A stretch of 64,000 nucleotides of DNA from Prillingera fragicola (lineage: Eukaryota > Basidiomycota > Tremellomycetes > Trichosporonales > Trichosporonaceae), in contig BEDY01000001.1 in assembly GCA_002335605.1 (NCBI GenBank), positions 806,001-870,000 on the forward strand. The letters are read 5' to 3'. Below, in pieces: positions 1 through 12,330 of the stretch (position 1 is the first letter of the stretch; every line of letters begins with the position of its first letter). The position numbers and the translations under genes are program-made. Below the pieces are notes generated by a model that worked only from the letters and a program-made list of their open reading frames with translations, was not told the origin of the DNA and searched no databases.

Positions 1-1
1 G

Positions 2-493
2 TTCAAGGAGGACATTCAGGCGCGGTTCGGTAACCCCGACAAGGGAGCTACTGCGCTGCACCAGCTTAAGAAGCTCAAGCAGCACGGCTCGGCGAGGTCG
101 TACCACCAGCGGTTTGAGGCCTACTCTGCCGACTGCAAGTGGACCGACGTCACGCAGAAGAACAAGTGGTTCTTCCGCGGTCTCAAGGACGACATCAAGG
201 ATGCCCTTACCCACGTTGACTGGGACTGGAAGATGGACTTTGACAAGTTTGCTGCCAAGGTCATCAAGATTGACGAAAAGCTCAACCCGGCCCACCTCAA
301 GGAGCAGGAGAACACGTATGGCAACAAGGAGTAGAGCGTTGCCGCCAGCCAGAATCAGAAGAAGCCATTGAATTTCTGTCACAAGTCTGAAGCAACACGT
401 AAATCATCGAGCCCGCCAGCTCCCCTCTCGCCCTCTCGTCACATGGCATGCGACTGCGGCGCGAGGCGACGCCGGCGACCAGCTCGCTCATAA
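2..493 (+). mobile_element. Ty3/gypsy-type retrotransposon gag fragment, broken
   Basis: The frame is open from the window edge to a TAG at 332-334 and encodes about 110 residues with the pattern of a retrotransposon capsid: a RFGNPDKGATAL-like start, a K/Q-rich helix, the SYHQRFEAYSADCKW segment and FFRGLKDDIKDAL. This matches the Retrotrans_gag type of LTR elements. After the TAG the same frame stays open to a TAA at 491-493 and passes through NFCHKSEATRKSS, which could be the wreck of a CCHC zinc knuckle. No protease, reverse transcriptase or LTR follows, so I read it as a truncated, decaying copy; the 5' part lies outside the window. The gag assignment is by pattern only. The rest of the element may lie to the left. 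Confidence 0.6.
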
Positions 494-796
494 ACTCAAT
501 ATAAATACAACAGTGCATATACAGTACCACTCTGCATGCAGCGTGGTAAGATTCGTCTGGTTCTACTGACTACAAAAGAAGCTAAAATCGTCAAATTCGT
601 CAAAACATCCAGTGTCCTCGTGATGACAACTATGCTACATTCCCAGCCCTCCTCCTACCATGCTCCCGCCGCTTCCGCTCACCCAAGAACGGCGCATCGG
701 GATTCATCACCCGCCACTGGCGCGTCGCCAGCGCCACACTATGCGGCACCGGCACGGGCACAGCCACAGGCGCCGGCGCCAGCCGCAAACGCCCAG

Positions 797-1558
797 TCAC
801 CAGCGACAGCTCAAGACCGGACTTTTTGCCGCCATCACCACCGGCCGTGCCGCCTGTCCCTTGACCGACACCCGCCCCCTGACCATGGCCTGGAAGAGCA
901 GTGTAGGGCGGCGGGGGGTCTCGGTCCTCCTCCCTATCGACGTCGACGGGGGACTGGCGGTCAGGGCGTGTTCTTGCGCTTTCTCCTCCCGACGCAAACT
1001 CACATCAGCCCGGGCTCGCTGCGCCGACTTCAATGGTGCGGTGTGGATGCGCAGGGCCGGTAGGAGGGTTGATTGGGTGTATGCTGCTGGGTTTGGTCGG
1101 TGGGTTGTGCGTGGTGAGGGTGTGGCGGGGAGGAGGTGGGTGCAGGTGCAGCCGCAGTGGGCGCGGGTTTTGGGGATGCCGACGTGCTCTTTCGTGCAGG
1201 GGACGTGCATGTGGGACGGGATGGGTGGCACGGCGCGTGCGGGGGTGACTCGTGGCTTGGTCGTTACTGTTGGAAGGCGGCGCTGGGGTGTCAGTTGCCG
1301 CTCCAGAGGGGAGCGTACTTTGTGGCTCTTTGGCGGGGTCTTGGGAGGCTCGTCCCGCCACGCGCCTAGGAGGGTGTCGAAGCCCGCGTCACAGGGGGCG
1401 AACGGTGCACGGCGGAGAGAGTACCATCGCCGCCGGGGGGTGGAGGGCCGGCGCGCGTCGAGGCTTTCGAGGCTCTCGGCGTCCATGCTGCTTCGGGAGG
1501 TGGAAGGCGAGGAAAACATGTCCCATGCCGCTGGGGGCAGGGGGGTCGTTGCGGTCAT
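797..1558 (-). CDS. hypothetical Ser/Pro/Arg-rich ORF (doubtful)
   Basis: This is an uninterrupted 253-codon frame starting MTATTPLPPAAWDMFSS. The first 70 residues, rich in Ser/Pro/Arg with SLESLDARRPSTPRRRW, look like a low-complexity fungal protein. The middle is less protein-like and could hide an unspliced intron. I recognise no domain. A long frame is also open on the opposite strand (660-1586), as expected by chance in GC-rich DNA, so the evidence is weak. It lies between the gag remnant and a gene-poor stretch. Confidence 0.3.
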   Translation of the reverse strand: MTATTPLPPAAWDMFSSPSTSRSSMDAESLESLDARRPSTPRRRWYSLRRAPFAPCDAGFDTLLGAWRDEPPKTPPKSHKVRSPLERQLTPQRRLPTVTTKPRVTPARAVPPIPSHMHVPCTKEHVGIPKTRAHCGCTCTHLLPATPSPRTTHRPNPAAYTQSTLLPALRIHTAPLKSAQRARADVSLRREEKAQEHALTASPPSTSIGRRTETPRRPTLLFQAMVRGRVSVKGQAARPVVMAAKSPVLSCRW

Positions 1559-1586
1559 GTCTGTCGTTATAGTCGTGCAGTCGTGA

Positions 1587-2600
1587 GTAGATATGCTGGT
1601 GTAGGTTTATACTGTTTAGGCAAGGCCTACAGTTGGTGTATGCTGTGCCGGGTAGTAGATGGAGAGGCGGTATCAGTGTGCGCCGCAAAAAACAATCTCA
1701 TCGGGTTTCAGCTGCTCCCTTAATATGCATCTCCGTCGGGCAGATCGCAGGATCACACTGCATGCTTGTTCTCAGATCGATCCCCGAAGGTCCAGCTGGG
1801 AGGACGTGTGAGAGTGAGACGATGCCATGTCCGATAGCTACGGCGTCTTGGCGTCGATTGCAGTGCCGTGTCTACGTACGTACACATGTGGAAGATCTGG
1901 GTGTCGCCCTCCGTCCGCAGTGTAATCGGCAGGCACGAGGTATGGTGCGACTGACTCTCAGCAGTTCCGCACGTGCAGCGCGTGAGACCCCTTGCCCGCA
2001 TGCATGTGCCTTCGCTCGCCGGCGCCGCGTGCGCACTTCGCGGCGTGCTATCTTTGGGCTATTTACGTTGTCCTACGCCGCAGGTACAGCGTTTGGGCAC
2101 CAAACGGGGTTGACGGAGCTGGCGGGCCGGTGCCAGACTGCAATGATTCCGACAGCGACCGGAGGCGGGCCGGAGGCACGCAGAGGCGATCTGGGGCGAG
2201 CTAGCCTCGTCGAGGGGCCGCTCCTGCCGTCCCGAGCAGAGAATGCTCTTGGAGCATGAAACGAGGTCTGACGTTGGCCAAGAGGAAACAACCTGTAATC
2301 TGCGTGCAAAATGACGGCGGAGGAGCAATGCGGAACAAGGCCCGTTAACTAGTGGAGCCAACATGCGATCACCACTGGCACCAACGTGGTTGCTATCCAC
2401 ACGATCAATTGCTGGGCTGGTTGTCACCAACCTCTCAGCGTAGCAGTTCAATGGGATACCACCACTGCGAGTGACCCAATCGTCCACCAGGTATGGGGGA
2501 AGGTTGGTCACAAGATAATCAGCTGACTTGTCTGGGCGTTGGGGATCACAGTGCCTCTCGACAGTAGTCTCCACGATCCACGGGGCAGCCAGAGATAGCA
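1587..2600. other. gene-poor stretch
   Basis: Open frames occur on both strands (for example 1633-2259 + and 2059-2574 -), but none has a recognisable domain, a credible splice pattern or a consistent codon bias. I see no tRNA, LTR or tandem repeat here. Confidence 0.5.
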
Positions 2601-2687
2601 GCCTATCAGCAACTGCCTTGGACGAGGATGTACTGCATGGGGGAAATGGCAGTCGGATCTAGGTCCCGACGCATGATGGGTATTTGT

Positions 2688-3647
2688 TCAGGCTGATTTC
2701 GACGGATATTTCAGCCAACATCTGGTCTCGTTGCCATTGAAGATCCCGGCGTAGAAGGTATGTGAGTCTGCAGCGAATAGTACCTTGATTGTTATGGCCA
2801 GTTCTGGGCCATATTCGCAGGCACAGCATTCAAAGGTAGTTGGACACTGCCGAGAAGCAGTATGTCTAGCCGCTGGTATTTGCAGTGTAATGTAGATCAG
2901 TTCCGAGTATGACGGGCAGTACCATACCAAATGGCCAGACGCAGATGTCCAGCAGCTAGTGATCTCGGTGTACACCCTCGCCAGGTCCAGATCTAGTCTC
3001 CACGCCTAGTTTCAGATGTCGCTGCGACAACACAATCCGTCTGATCCCTGACGACTTTCCATTCCCACAAGCCCATGCCTTCCAGACACCTCGACCTCGG
3101 CCACGCAGCACTGCTTATTTGCTACAGACACCTCCGTACCACATTCCTCGTACATCTCCCGGTCACTTGCAGAGCCGAAGCGGCAGGCATCATCCTGGCC
3201 GGGCTGGGAGAGTCATTCTATGAGCCCGGCCAGCAAGATGCCGGTCAGATGTTATGTTTCGTCAGCGGGCTATAGGCGTTTACCGAGCGGCATTCTTCAA
3301 TGCAGCGGCTCCAGTCTGGTACACTGAAGATCAAGAGTGTCTCTGCCTGATAGTTGGCGAACGTCACGTTGAGAAGGAGAGGATGCTCGGGTATGTATGC
3401 CACCCAAAGTGGACCTGCGGAGTTTGACCCATCTCCACTTTGCACCTCCACCCTAAGCCGCAGACATAGCAGAAGAGTAGTAGGCTAGCATGAGCAGCAG
3501 GCAGGTTCCTGCAGTACCAAGAACAACGGACAACTGTGAGCACGGCGCCGCAGCAAATGGACGCGGCTTACGCTTAATGTGAGCCGGCCAGTTTCCATAC
3601 GGAGAAACATTTGTTTGGTTCCATCTCCGCCTACTGACATACATCAT
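2688..3647 (-). pseudogene. possible remains of a Cys-rich secreted protein
   Basis: Three minus-strand segments look protein-like but do not join cleanly. One (3453-3647) has a hydrophobic run, TCLLLMLAYYSSAMSAA. The next (about 3290-3451) contains LWVAYIPEHPLLLNVTF and then PDWSRCIEECRS. The last (2688-2975) ends TFYAGIFNGNETRCWLK. The spaced Cys with 'CIEEC' and 'YAGIFNGNETRCWLK' recall WSC or PAN/apple-type extracellular modules. Stops lie between the segments, and splice sites between them are poor. It may be a decayed gene or a fast-evolving one I cannot splice. Codon use is less GC-biased than in the housekeeping genes of the window. Confidence 0.25.
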
Positions 3648-3682
3648 TGTCCGTCATTGTCCGTCATTTCACCTTTTAACTC

Positions 3683-5674
3683 TTAGAACGCAACAGGTCC
3701 CTGGTTGAACGCATTGGAAATCTCAGGATCCATGAACAGCGCCACCGACTCCTCGCGAAAATCGTCCTGGATAACCTTGACATTCCCAGGGAGCAGCTGG
3801 AGAATATTCTTGTTGGCCGGATAACTGTGGGTGGGCCACTGCGGGGCGTCGTTGCCGTTGGGGTCGAGGTTGCGGCCAAAGTTGATCCAGTAGTCCATCA
3901 TGTTGTTCGACATTGCTTTCGTCTCGAGCGTGTAGCCTACGGGAACGAGCGGGCTGGCCAGGCCAAAGACGTAGGGAATCTCAGTGGCGTGGTTGACTGT
4001 CGGTCAGCGAATGCCCACGGTGTACGGGCGCCTACTTACTGCCAAGCTTGTCTGCAAGGATCGGCGTGGGGCCCTCAAAGTGGTATGTCCAAGTCTTTGA
4101 GAATCCGTTCTGGTTAGCCGACCGGAGGAAGAAGCGGCGGCGAGCGGTGAAGACGGCATCGCCGAGAATGGACGATGCACGCTTAAACCTGAACCGGTCA
4201 GCACACACTGGTACATTACAACTTACGCCTTGTCAACACCAAACGTGTTGCTTCCTGTGCCGTAGGGCGAGCCCAGCGCCGGGTCATCGGGATATGCATC
4301 CAGGACCTTGGCCAAGGTAGCATTGTCGACGGGGACGGGCACGACCATGTTGATAAAGCCTGGCACATCGGTAATGGTCGAGGGGACAAACAACGTGCCC
4401 TCATCCCTGTTCTGACCATTGATAAACGGAACCTTGGAGAACCTGCCCTCCTGCAGGAGCTTGTAGGGTGCGTCGGGGATAAGATCGCCGTCAACGGTCG
4501 GTCCCCAAGGATAGCTATCTTTGTACCGGGGAAGGTTCTTCATCGTCTTGCTCGCCTGCAGGAGCTTGTCGGCAGACAGACCCTTGAGGCAGTCGAGCGA
4601 GCCGGCACCGACGGGGCATCCAGCGGCTTTGCACGTCTCGTCATACGACTCCTGCCACAGCTTGGGACCACCGATGGGGATAGAGTTCTGGACTCCACTC
4701 TGCATGATGGCTGCGCGGAAGAGGTTTTGGTTCGGGTCGAGCATATGCACAGAAATCGACATGGCTCCAGCAGACTCGCCAAAGACTGTAATCTTGTTGG
4801 GGTCGCCTCCGAACGCGGCAATGTTCTCCCTGATCCACTCCAAGGCGAGCTTCTGATCGCGCATACCGTTGTTGAGGGCGCCGGCATCGGCCATCTCTTG
4901 TCCATGTCCCCAACCCCAGATGCCCAGGCGGTAGTTGAACGTAACGAGGATGAATGGGCGGCCGGTGGCCTTGCCGCGCTTCACAAGAGTGGGGCCAAGG
5001 GCCGAGTAGAGCGAACCCGAGCCGCTAGAGAATCCACCACCATAACTGAGAGATCAGCGCTGTCCGACACCACACCAAACATACATCCAGACCATGACCG
5101 GAAGGTTGGCATTGGTGCCAGTGTAACCGTCCATTTGCAGAATGTTGAGAGAAAGACAATCCTCACCAATCCCAACACCGCCGTCAAGAGCACCCTTCTC
5201 CTGCATGCAGGCCTTGGAGAAGGCCATGGCGTGAAAGTTCTTCTTGTATACCTTGGGCTGCGGGCGGTCGAAACGCTTGGTCCCAGTGACTACCGGTCAG
5301 TGATCTGCAGCCCAGTGGCGCCACTCACGCGGCTCGGCAAACGGAATGCCAATGAAACTGGTGAACCCGAGCCATCGGCCACCAGTAATCTTAATTTTCT
5401 TTCCATTGGCGGTCTTGGGCTTGATGATGGCCACCTTGGAGAACAGGCTGTCACCCCACACGAACGGAGCCGGGTCGGGGTTCTCGGTAATGTTGGAAGG
5501 GAGTGTGGGTGCAGCCTCGACCATGGAGCCTATAAGTGGAGCAATCTGGTCTGATCCAGTGGACCCAGGTGCGACCTCGCGAGCGACAGGAGGCGCCATA
5601 CGGGGAATAGGCGGGGATGGCGTCGCCACTGCACCGAGAGCAGCGACGAGGAGGAGGAGTGAACGTGCCAGCAT
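3683..5674 (-). CDS. secreted type-B carboxylesterase/lipase
   Basis: A predicted 610-aa secreted serine esterase of the carboxylesterase type B family (alpha/beta hydrolase). Five exons join in phase: 5329-5674, 5085-5289, 4227-5045, 4040-4188 and 3683-3996, with introns of 38-43 nt. The ATG at 5674 gives a clear signal peptide (MLARSLLLLVAALGAVA) and a Pro-rich linker. The GGGF oxyanion segment follows MVWIYGGGF, the nucleophile sits in FGESAGAMS, the acid is the Glu in GQNRDEGTLF, and the His is in NHATEIPYVFG. Several Cys (for example CKAAGCP and DCLKGL) fit a disulphide-bonded secreted enzyme. Fungal members hydrolyse lipids or aromatic esters; the substrate cannot be read from the sequence. 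It stands alone, next to the gene-poor left edge. Confidence 0.93.
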
Positions 5675-6916
5675 TGCGACCAAGTCTGGAGTGGGGAGAG
5701 TCCAACACTGAGCGAGTTGGTCCTAAGCATCTCTCTCTTAAGAACGACGGCCTTTGCTCCATACATGGTACTTCGCCAGCCCCCGAGCACTAACATGACT
5801 TGGATGTTTATACCTGGACGGAGCTCGATGAAGATGCCGTAACACCCTGACGGGACTGGTGCCAAGTCTACACGCGACGCGCAAAGCAACGCGGAACACC
5901 TGCGGATGCTAAAGGAGTTCCACAAGTTGTTCCTTCGACGTACGTCTCGTTGCCCGTGTTGCTGGTTTCATGCCTCAGGAGCAACATGAGCAGAACCTCA
6001 TCACATGAGGCTGGTCTGTGGATCTGCGGGACCACTTCTAGAACGCCTGAACATGGTCAGCTGGCCAGCTGGGCAGCGATAGGGTTCCCTTCCTTGAATC
6101 GAAGGTCCACCTAATCCCAAGACGTGGTGCGGTCGCCCGTCGAAGGGTTGCTTTTCTGATACACTCCAAAATGGTCCACCTATGCGCCAGCTGAGGCGTC
6201 TGGGGGCAAGCCACACAACCGTTAGCGCGGTTCTTGTCTGTTCAGTACCACCAACATAGGCTCAGCAAACATGAATGCCCATAAACCTTTGCTCGCACAT
6301 TGCCAACTGGAGTAGCCATGTGGCAGGCCAGTACATGGCCTTTTCCAGATCATCATGCGTACATCTGTCCGAAGCCGGTGCAATACCAAGACGGGAGCCG
6401 GGAGGGGCTCACGGCAGGTGGGGGGTAAGGGGGAGCTTTCAGAGCAAGCCGATAGCGACGTAGACCAGAGGCTGAAACTTTGAGCGACAGGTCGTGAGGA
6501 TACGCCCAGCAGGTTGATGCTCGCACAAACACAGCTGCAAGTGAGATTTGTTTACTGATGTGGATATAATGAGATTTGTTTACAACATTAGAGATTTCGT
6601 AATCCAATGGCAGTGGAACCAAAACGAACTCAAAGAGAACGTGCATTCCACGTGTTGCCACGTGCTCAATTTAGGCCCCGCGTCTGTTGCTGGGTGCAAT
6701 GTCGGCTGGGGTGGATGGACGCGTCATGCTCTTCTTTGCTGCTGACACTTTGTTGTTCATCAACATTTCTCTTTGCACACACCTTCTTGTTGTCTCTTCA
6801 TATCACATTTTAGACTACCTGTACGACACTTAGAACGACACACGGCACACAACACCGAGCATAGAAGCTAGAACCTCCAACAAAGAAGAAACAGTACTCG
6901 GTTCAGCACTGCCTCG
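5675..6916. other. intergenic region, divergent promoters
   Basis: About 1.2 kb separates the head-to-head starts of the carboxylesterase (-) and the large ATPase (+). No ORF here has a convincing domain or splice pattern, and no RNA gene was seen. It probably holds both promoters and 5' UTRs. Confidence 0.6.
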
Positions 6917-9900
6917 ATGCCGCCACCCAGTAGGCAGGCTCTTTGGAGCGCTGGCACAGACGAGACCGTAGAGGTCAACCAGCGTGCTCTCATTGACAGT
7001 CAGTGCACAGCGGCTCTTTATGCTACAAGAGCTTGCTAACGCCCCACAGAGATCCTTGCGCGCTACTCTGGAGAGTACACAAGTGAGCTGGTACTCTGCT
7101 ACTGATGACCAACAACTCACCCCTTCCCTAGTTTTCCGCGAGCTTCTGCAGAACGCCGACGACGCTGGAGTGAGTACCGACTGTGCCGAGGACTGAATGG
7201 TGCCGAGCTTTGCTAACTCCCTCAGGCCCAACATGTCCAGGTCAAGTTCTATAGCAAAGCGGGCAGTGATGCCCTTGACGCCGGTGCCAGCCCTAGCCGA
7301 CTGCCCAACGCCAAAGAGCCGGTTAGTTGCCACTGAAGCTCTGGGAAACTGTGTGCTGACCGAATTAGATGTCACGATACGTTGTGACCAACGACGGTAT
7401 CCCGTTCCGCACAGAGGACTGGGCTCGTTTGAAGAAGATTGCTGAGGGCAATCCTGACGAGGAGAAGATTGGAGCGTGAGTGCCTTCAGAATGGCTGCAC
7501 TGTCGCGCTGCAAGTGCTGACGGATTGTCAGCTTTGGCGTCGGTTTCTACTCGCTCTGGAGTGTCTGTGGTGAGTCATTCGTTGTTTTGGGTGGCAAATC
7601 TGACAATGGCAGACGACCCGTTTGTGGAGTCAGGTAGCAAGTGGATGGGGTTCTACTGGAAGGATGGCAAGGATCAGCTCCTTGCTCGCTCGGGAGATCT
7701 CCCACCCGGAACAGCGCAGGCGAAAGACGCCACGATGACTGGTCACCCTTGGACCAAGTTTACGATGGCCCTCCGCGAGCCGACAGTCATAGAAAGTCCA
7801 CTCGACTTTGCCCGTTTCTTGGTGACAAGCCTCACTTTTATGCGCACAATTAAGCGCATCGACATGGTCGTTGACGACATCAATGTGCTGGAGGTTCGCA
7901 AGGACGTGACAGGACGGCAGAGCGTGTCGCGATCGGGACTCAACAACACTAGTTCCATGGGCATGATGAAGGTCAACGGGGTCGACGCCACGAGCATGGT
8001 GATCACAACCCGGGTCATGAAGTGGCTCTCTGCCACTGCTGTTACTGCTCCGCCATTACCCCCAGCTTCATCCAAGCCTAAGAGCGGCGGCGGGCTCTTC
8101 TCAGCCTTCTTTGGTCGGAGCCACGCACCCCCTCCGGTACCCGAGACTCCTCGAGTTGTCACTCCACCCCAGGACCCTATGGAGATTGACGTCCTCGGCC
8201 GGGAGATTCAGATTTACCAGGCCGACGTCAAAGTTTCTATATCGTCCTCTTTTGCGAAGGAATTGGAGCGCGCAACCAAAAAGGCCCCGCCCTCACGCAT
8301 GCCTGCCAGTTTGGTCTTCTCGCGTCAGGACGAGATGGAGCACATGGTGGACACGACCGAGAAGAAAGCGTCGGCTGTGTTTGCAGGCCTCTGCCCGCCA
8401 CTCGACAGCGACAAGTCGGCCAAAGTATTCATCGGTCAGCCTACCAGCCAGACTACCGGTATCGGAGGCCATCTGTCGGCACGCTTCATCCCCACGGTCG
8501 AGCGCGAGTCCATCGATTTGGTTGACCGCCACGTCGCCCACTGGAACAAGGAGCTGCTGTGGGTCGGTGGCTATCTGTCACGCCTGATTTACGAGCTGGA
8601 GCTGGTGGACCTCCAGCACAAGTGGTCCAAGACATCTGTTGCCGACAAGGCCATTCGGGACCAGATCCTCGCTCGCGGCCTGCACGCTCTGCGTTTCTTC
8701 TCCTTCCGCCCTACTACTCCTTCAGCAGCGGTGGGATCCGAAATGGAGTCCGCATTCTACCAGTGCGGCAGGAACAATGCCACGCTTCCACTCGCATCGG
8801 TGACTGGTATTCGCCCAGTGAAGGAGGTCCGCCTGCCCAACTCGGATCTCCAAGCATTCTTGCCTGATCTTCCGGTTGTCACTCCAGCTATTGTCTCGGA
8901 TGCGCCGCGCGCTGTCAACAGGCTACGTGAGCGTGGCCTCTTGACAGAAATTGCGTTTGAGGATGTCATCAAGCAGCTTGGTGAGCGGCCGCTCACTGAA
9001 CCTGAGATGATAGGGTGCCTAAAGTGGTGGCAGTCGGTTGCCTCGATGGACGGCTACACTCCTGCGATCAGGAACCGCCTTCTCGATGCTGCGATCCTCG
9101 TCACGGACGGATCCAAGATCGTGCCTCTGGGCACAGTCAAGACGTACATGAACCCCCAAAGCTCGTCTATTCCTACCGACATGCCCCTTCCTCCTCACAC
9201 AGTCCCATATACCGTGACCAAGGAGCTCAAGGGCCAGTTGATCCACAGCGTGTTTGGATGGACCGAGCTCTCACTTGCGCACTACATCACATTCTTGGCT
9301 CAGCCTCCCATGTCAGGCTGGGACAAGGGCGCAAATCCCGACACGGACATGACTGTGTCGGCCGTGTTTGCCGAGCGCGTCCTGGGTATGCTTGCCCGCG
9401 GCTGGGGCTCAATCAGCACCAACCAGCACGCTGCCATCAAGGCCGAGCTCAGCAACGTGGCCTGTATCCCCACCAAGATGGGCTTCAAGAAACCCGGAGA
9501 GGCGTACTTTGAGAAGGTCTTGCTCTTCGATGACTTGCCCACGATTCAGCTGCCCAAGACGACCTCGATCAAGGGTGGCATGGAGAAGATGCTTCTGGGT
9601 ATCGGTGTGCGTCGTACAGTCGATCTCCAGCTCGTCTTCTCGCGCCTCATCGGTGGTGGCTCGTGGACTTGTGTCGACCTCATGAAGTATCTCGTGTCTG
9701 TCAAAGACACACTGACACCTGACGAGAAGGCACGTCTGCGCCAGACCGCAGCCTTCCCGCTCGAGCAGGCTCCCGAGAAGGGTGAAGAGGACCGTGCAGT
9801 GGTACGCCTCAAGCCGCACCAGCTTTACGAGCCCTCGGATGCCATGCGAGCTCTGGACCTGCCGTTGCTCGACTGGGGAGACCACAAGTGGAAGTCAAAC

Positions 9901-12330
9901 TCGGACGAGGCCAAGATGCTCTACGAGCTTGGTCTTCGCCGCTTCCCGCCTCCCGACACTCTTTTGAGTATCGCTGCGGGGGCGGCGCCTCGCAACGAGC
10001 AGGCGCTCACGTACCTGCTGTCTCACATGCACACGCAGTACCAAGGTCTCGACGTTTCTGCTTTTGGTGCAGTGCCGTTCATCCCAGCGACGTCGGCAAA
10101 GGGCGAGCACATTCTGGCCGCTCCCGGAGAGGTGTTCACCAACCAACAGGCCAAGGTGCTAGGATTTGCTGTGGCTCGTGGACCGGCAGCGCTTCCGGAG
10201 AACGCTGTGAAGCTGCGTATCCCCACAGACCCGTCGATGGAACAGCTCGTTGCGTCGTTCCTCGCCAACCCGGTGTCTGACATTGACAAGGCCCGCATCA
10301 TTTTCGAGTATCTCGGCACCCGTGTCGGATCCTCGGCTGTCTCATCTCTGACCCCATTGCAATCGCGCCAATTCATTCCTGTTCCGGCTTTGAAGAGCGA
10401 AAAGGGCGGCTTGACTCGTCTCGCTCCTTCCGACGAGGTCTACTTTGCCTCGGCCAACAAGGCGGACAGCATCTATGCCTCGGCGTTTACGTTTATCGAC
10501 TTTGGTCCGCGTGCCAACATCTTCCTCAAACTGTGTGGCGTGAAGGACGAGCCCTCGCACAAGGACATTGCCCGCCTGTTGTTGCGTAATCCCGAGAGCA
10601 TGCTGCGCCAGGCTGGGTCGCACCAGAAGTACCTCCAACAGCTCCGAATTCTCGCCGCCAACATCTCGACGTTTGATTCTGCTCTCATTCGCGAGATGAT
10701 TGCCACTCCGTTTGTGCTCGGCTCGCAGCGTGTGGCCAAGGATAAGGGTGCCAGTGAAGAGGATTTCTCACGCGAGTGGCGGCTCTGCAAGGCTAGCGAC
10801 ACTGTTGTTGCCGACGACCCGACTGCGTCGCGTCACTTTGACAAGCACATCCTGATAGCGCCCGAAGAGCAGCTTCTGGAGCAGTTCTACTCGCAGCTCG
10901 GCGCACCGCTGTTATCCAAGAAGGTCAAGACCGAGAGGGTCGCCCTGGGTCCTCGTCAGGGCACGTCCTCGACGGCTATCCAGACCCGGCAGCACATCCT
11001 CGAGCGCTTGACAATCTTCCTCGCCAACACGCGCTCCAAGCCTGACTACAAGATTGACTGGCTCGCGCGTGAGGGCAACTTTGTCGTCGCCGAGGCACAG
11101 GATATCAAGGCGCGATACACATTCGAGCACGGACGGTCGCGACTGCAGCATGTCGAGACGCTGTCGGCAATGGCTTCCAAGTCGCGCCTCGGTGCCATCA
11201 CCCTCACGCTTTCGGTTTCTACGCCTACCGACCAGTGGGAGGTTTCGGATGCGCTGTGTGAAGTGCTGTTCAAGAACCGCAAGGCTGAGGATGCGCTTGT
11301 GCTGGACAATATTCTCACATATCCATTGCAGACGCTCAAAAAGCGCGGGTACAACGTCGAGCGTATTCTCAACCAGCAGAAGGAGGAGCGCCTCCGCTTT
11401 GAAGCTGAACAGGCCAAGGCACGCGAGGCCCGTGAGGCCGAGCAGGCGCTGACGACCAAGGCTCAGGCCGCTGCTGCCAAGGTCAGTAGGGCGTCTACTT
11501 CAGACGCGCCTCCTGCTTATGGCGAGAAGGCCCAATCAATTGCGAGTGCCAATGAGGGCAACTCGCTCATGGGTAGCCTTCGCAAGAAGTTTGACGACAT
11601 ACGCATGAACTCTCCCATGCCCGGTGGTTTCCCCGGGATGATGCCTGGAGGCTTACCAAGTGGCAACGGGACGGGAGCCAACGAGAAGTTTCAGCATGCT
11701 TCGAAGGGCGGCCAGGAAAAGTCCACAGCCCGCCCCACCGACGTCGATCGTATCCGTGACCTAGCCCACGATGCCGTCAACGCGTCCCGTCCCCAGCAGG
11801 GCAGCGAGATTCGTGACCCGAAGCGCAACATCAACGATGTAGCAGAACCCCAGGGCCACTACTGCGACGACAGTGCAGAGGCCAACCTGCGTCTCATCCT
11901 GGACCCGGGGCCGAATGGCTGCAAGGTGTGGATCCCACACGACGCCGCAGGGTTTGAGCACGACGATCAGCCCGCCATCAGTGCCATGTTCGCCTCCCAG
12001 GTCCTCATCCCCCTGGGACGCGTGTTCAAGCTCTACCCCTCGGTCATCAACGTGTTTTGGGACCGCGAGGGTCCGCTGATTGCGTTTAACCGCAACGGCG
12101 CACTCTTCTGCAATGCCCGCTACTTTGCCGCCTGGCACGCCGACAAGGTCCAGGCTGGCAACCTCGGCGACGCCTACATCTCCTGGTACTTTACCCTCGC
12201 GCACGAGCTGGCGCATAACCTCGAAAGTGCCCACAACGCAAGTCACGAATTCTACTTTTCGTCCATTTCAGAAGAATACCTCGTCGACTTTGTCAAGCTG
12301 CTGCAGAGCAGTACGCGCTTGCTCGACTAG
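6917..12330 (+). CDS. sacsin/HSP90-like GHKL ATPase with C-terminal HExxH motif
   Basis: A 1703-aa protein from seven exons (6917-6998, 7050-7082, 7132-7169, 7226-7321, 7369-7475, 7532-7569, 7613-12330), all in phase. The N-terminus has a GHKL/HSP90-type nucleotide-binding fold as in sacsin repeats: the N-box FRELLQNADDAG, the G1 motif TNDGIPF and the G2 motif IGAFGVGFYSLW. The middle (about residues 250-1450) matches what I recall as the large fungal family annotated DUF3684. A charged, Ala/Glu-rich helix near residues 1370-1440 is followed by a Pro/Gly-rich linker. The last 190 residues form a separate domain with LAHELAHNLESAHN and HEFY, a zinc-metallopeptidase-like HExxH signature. A chaperone-like ATPase role is inferred from the fold; substrate and location are unknown. 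Six of the seven exons crowd into the ATPase domain. Confidence 0.9.

Noticed and set aside
660..1586. 308-codon plus-strand ORF
   Set aside because: Overlaps the minus-strand ORF; Arg/Gly-rich composition typical of frames opened by GC-rich DNA, with no domain.
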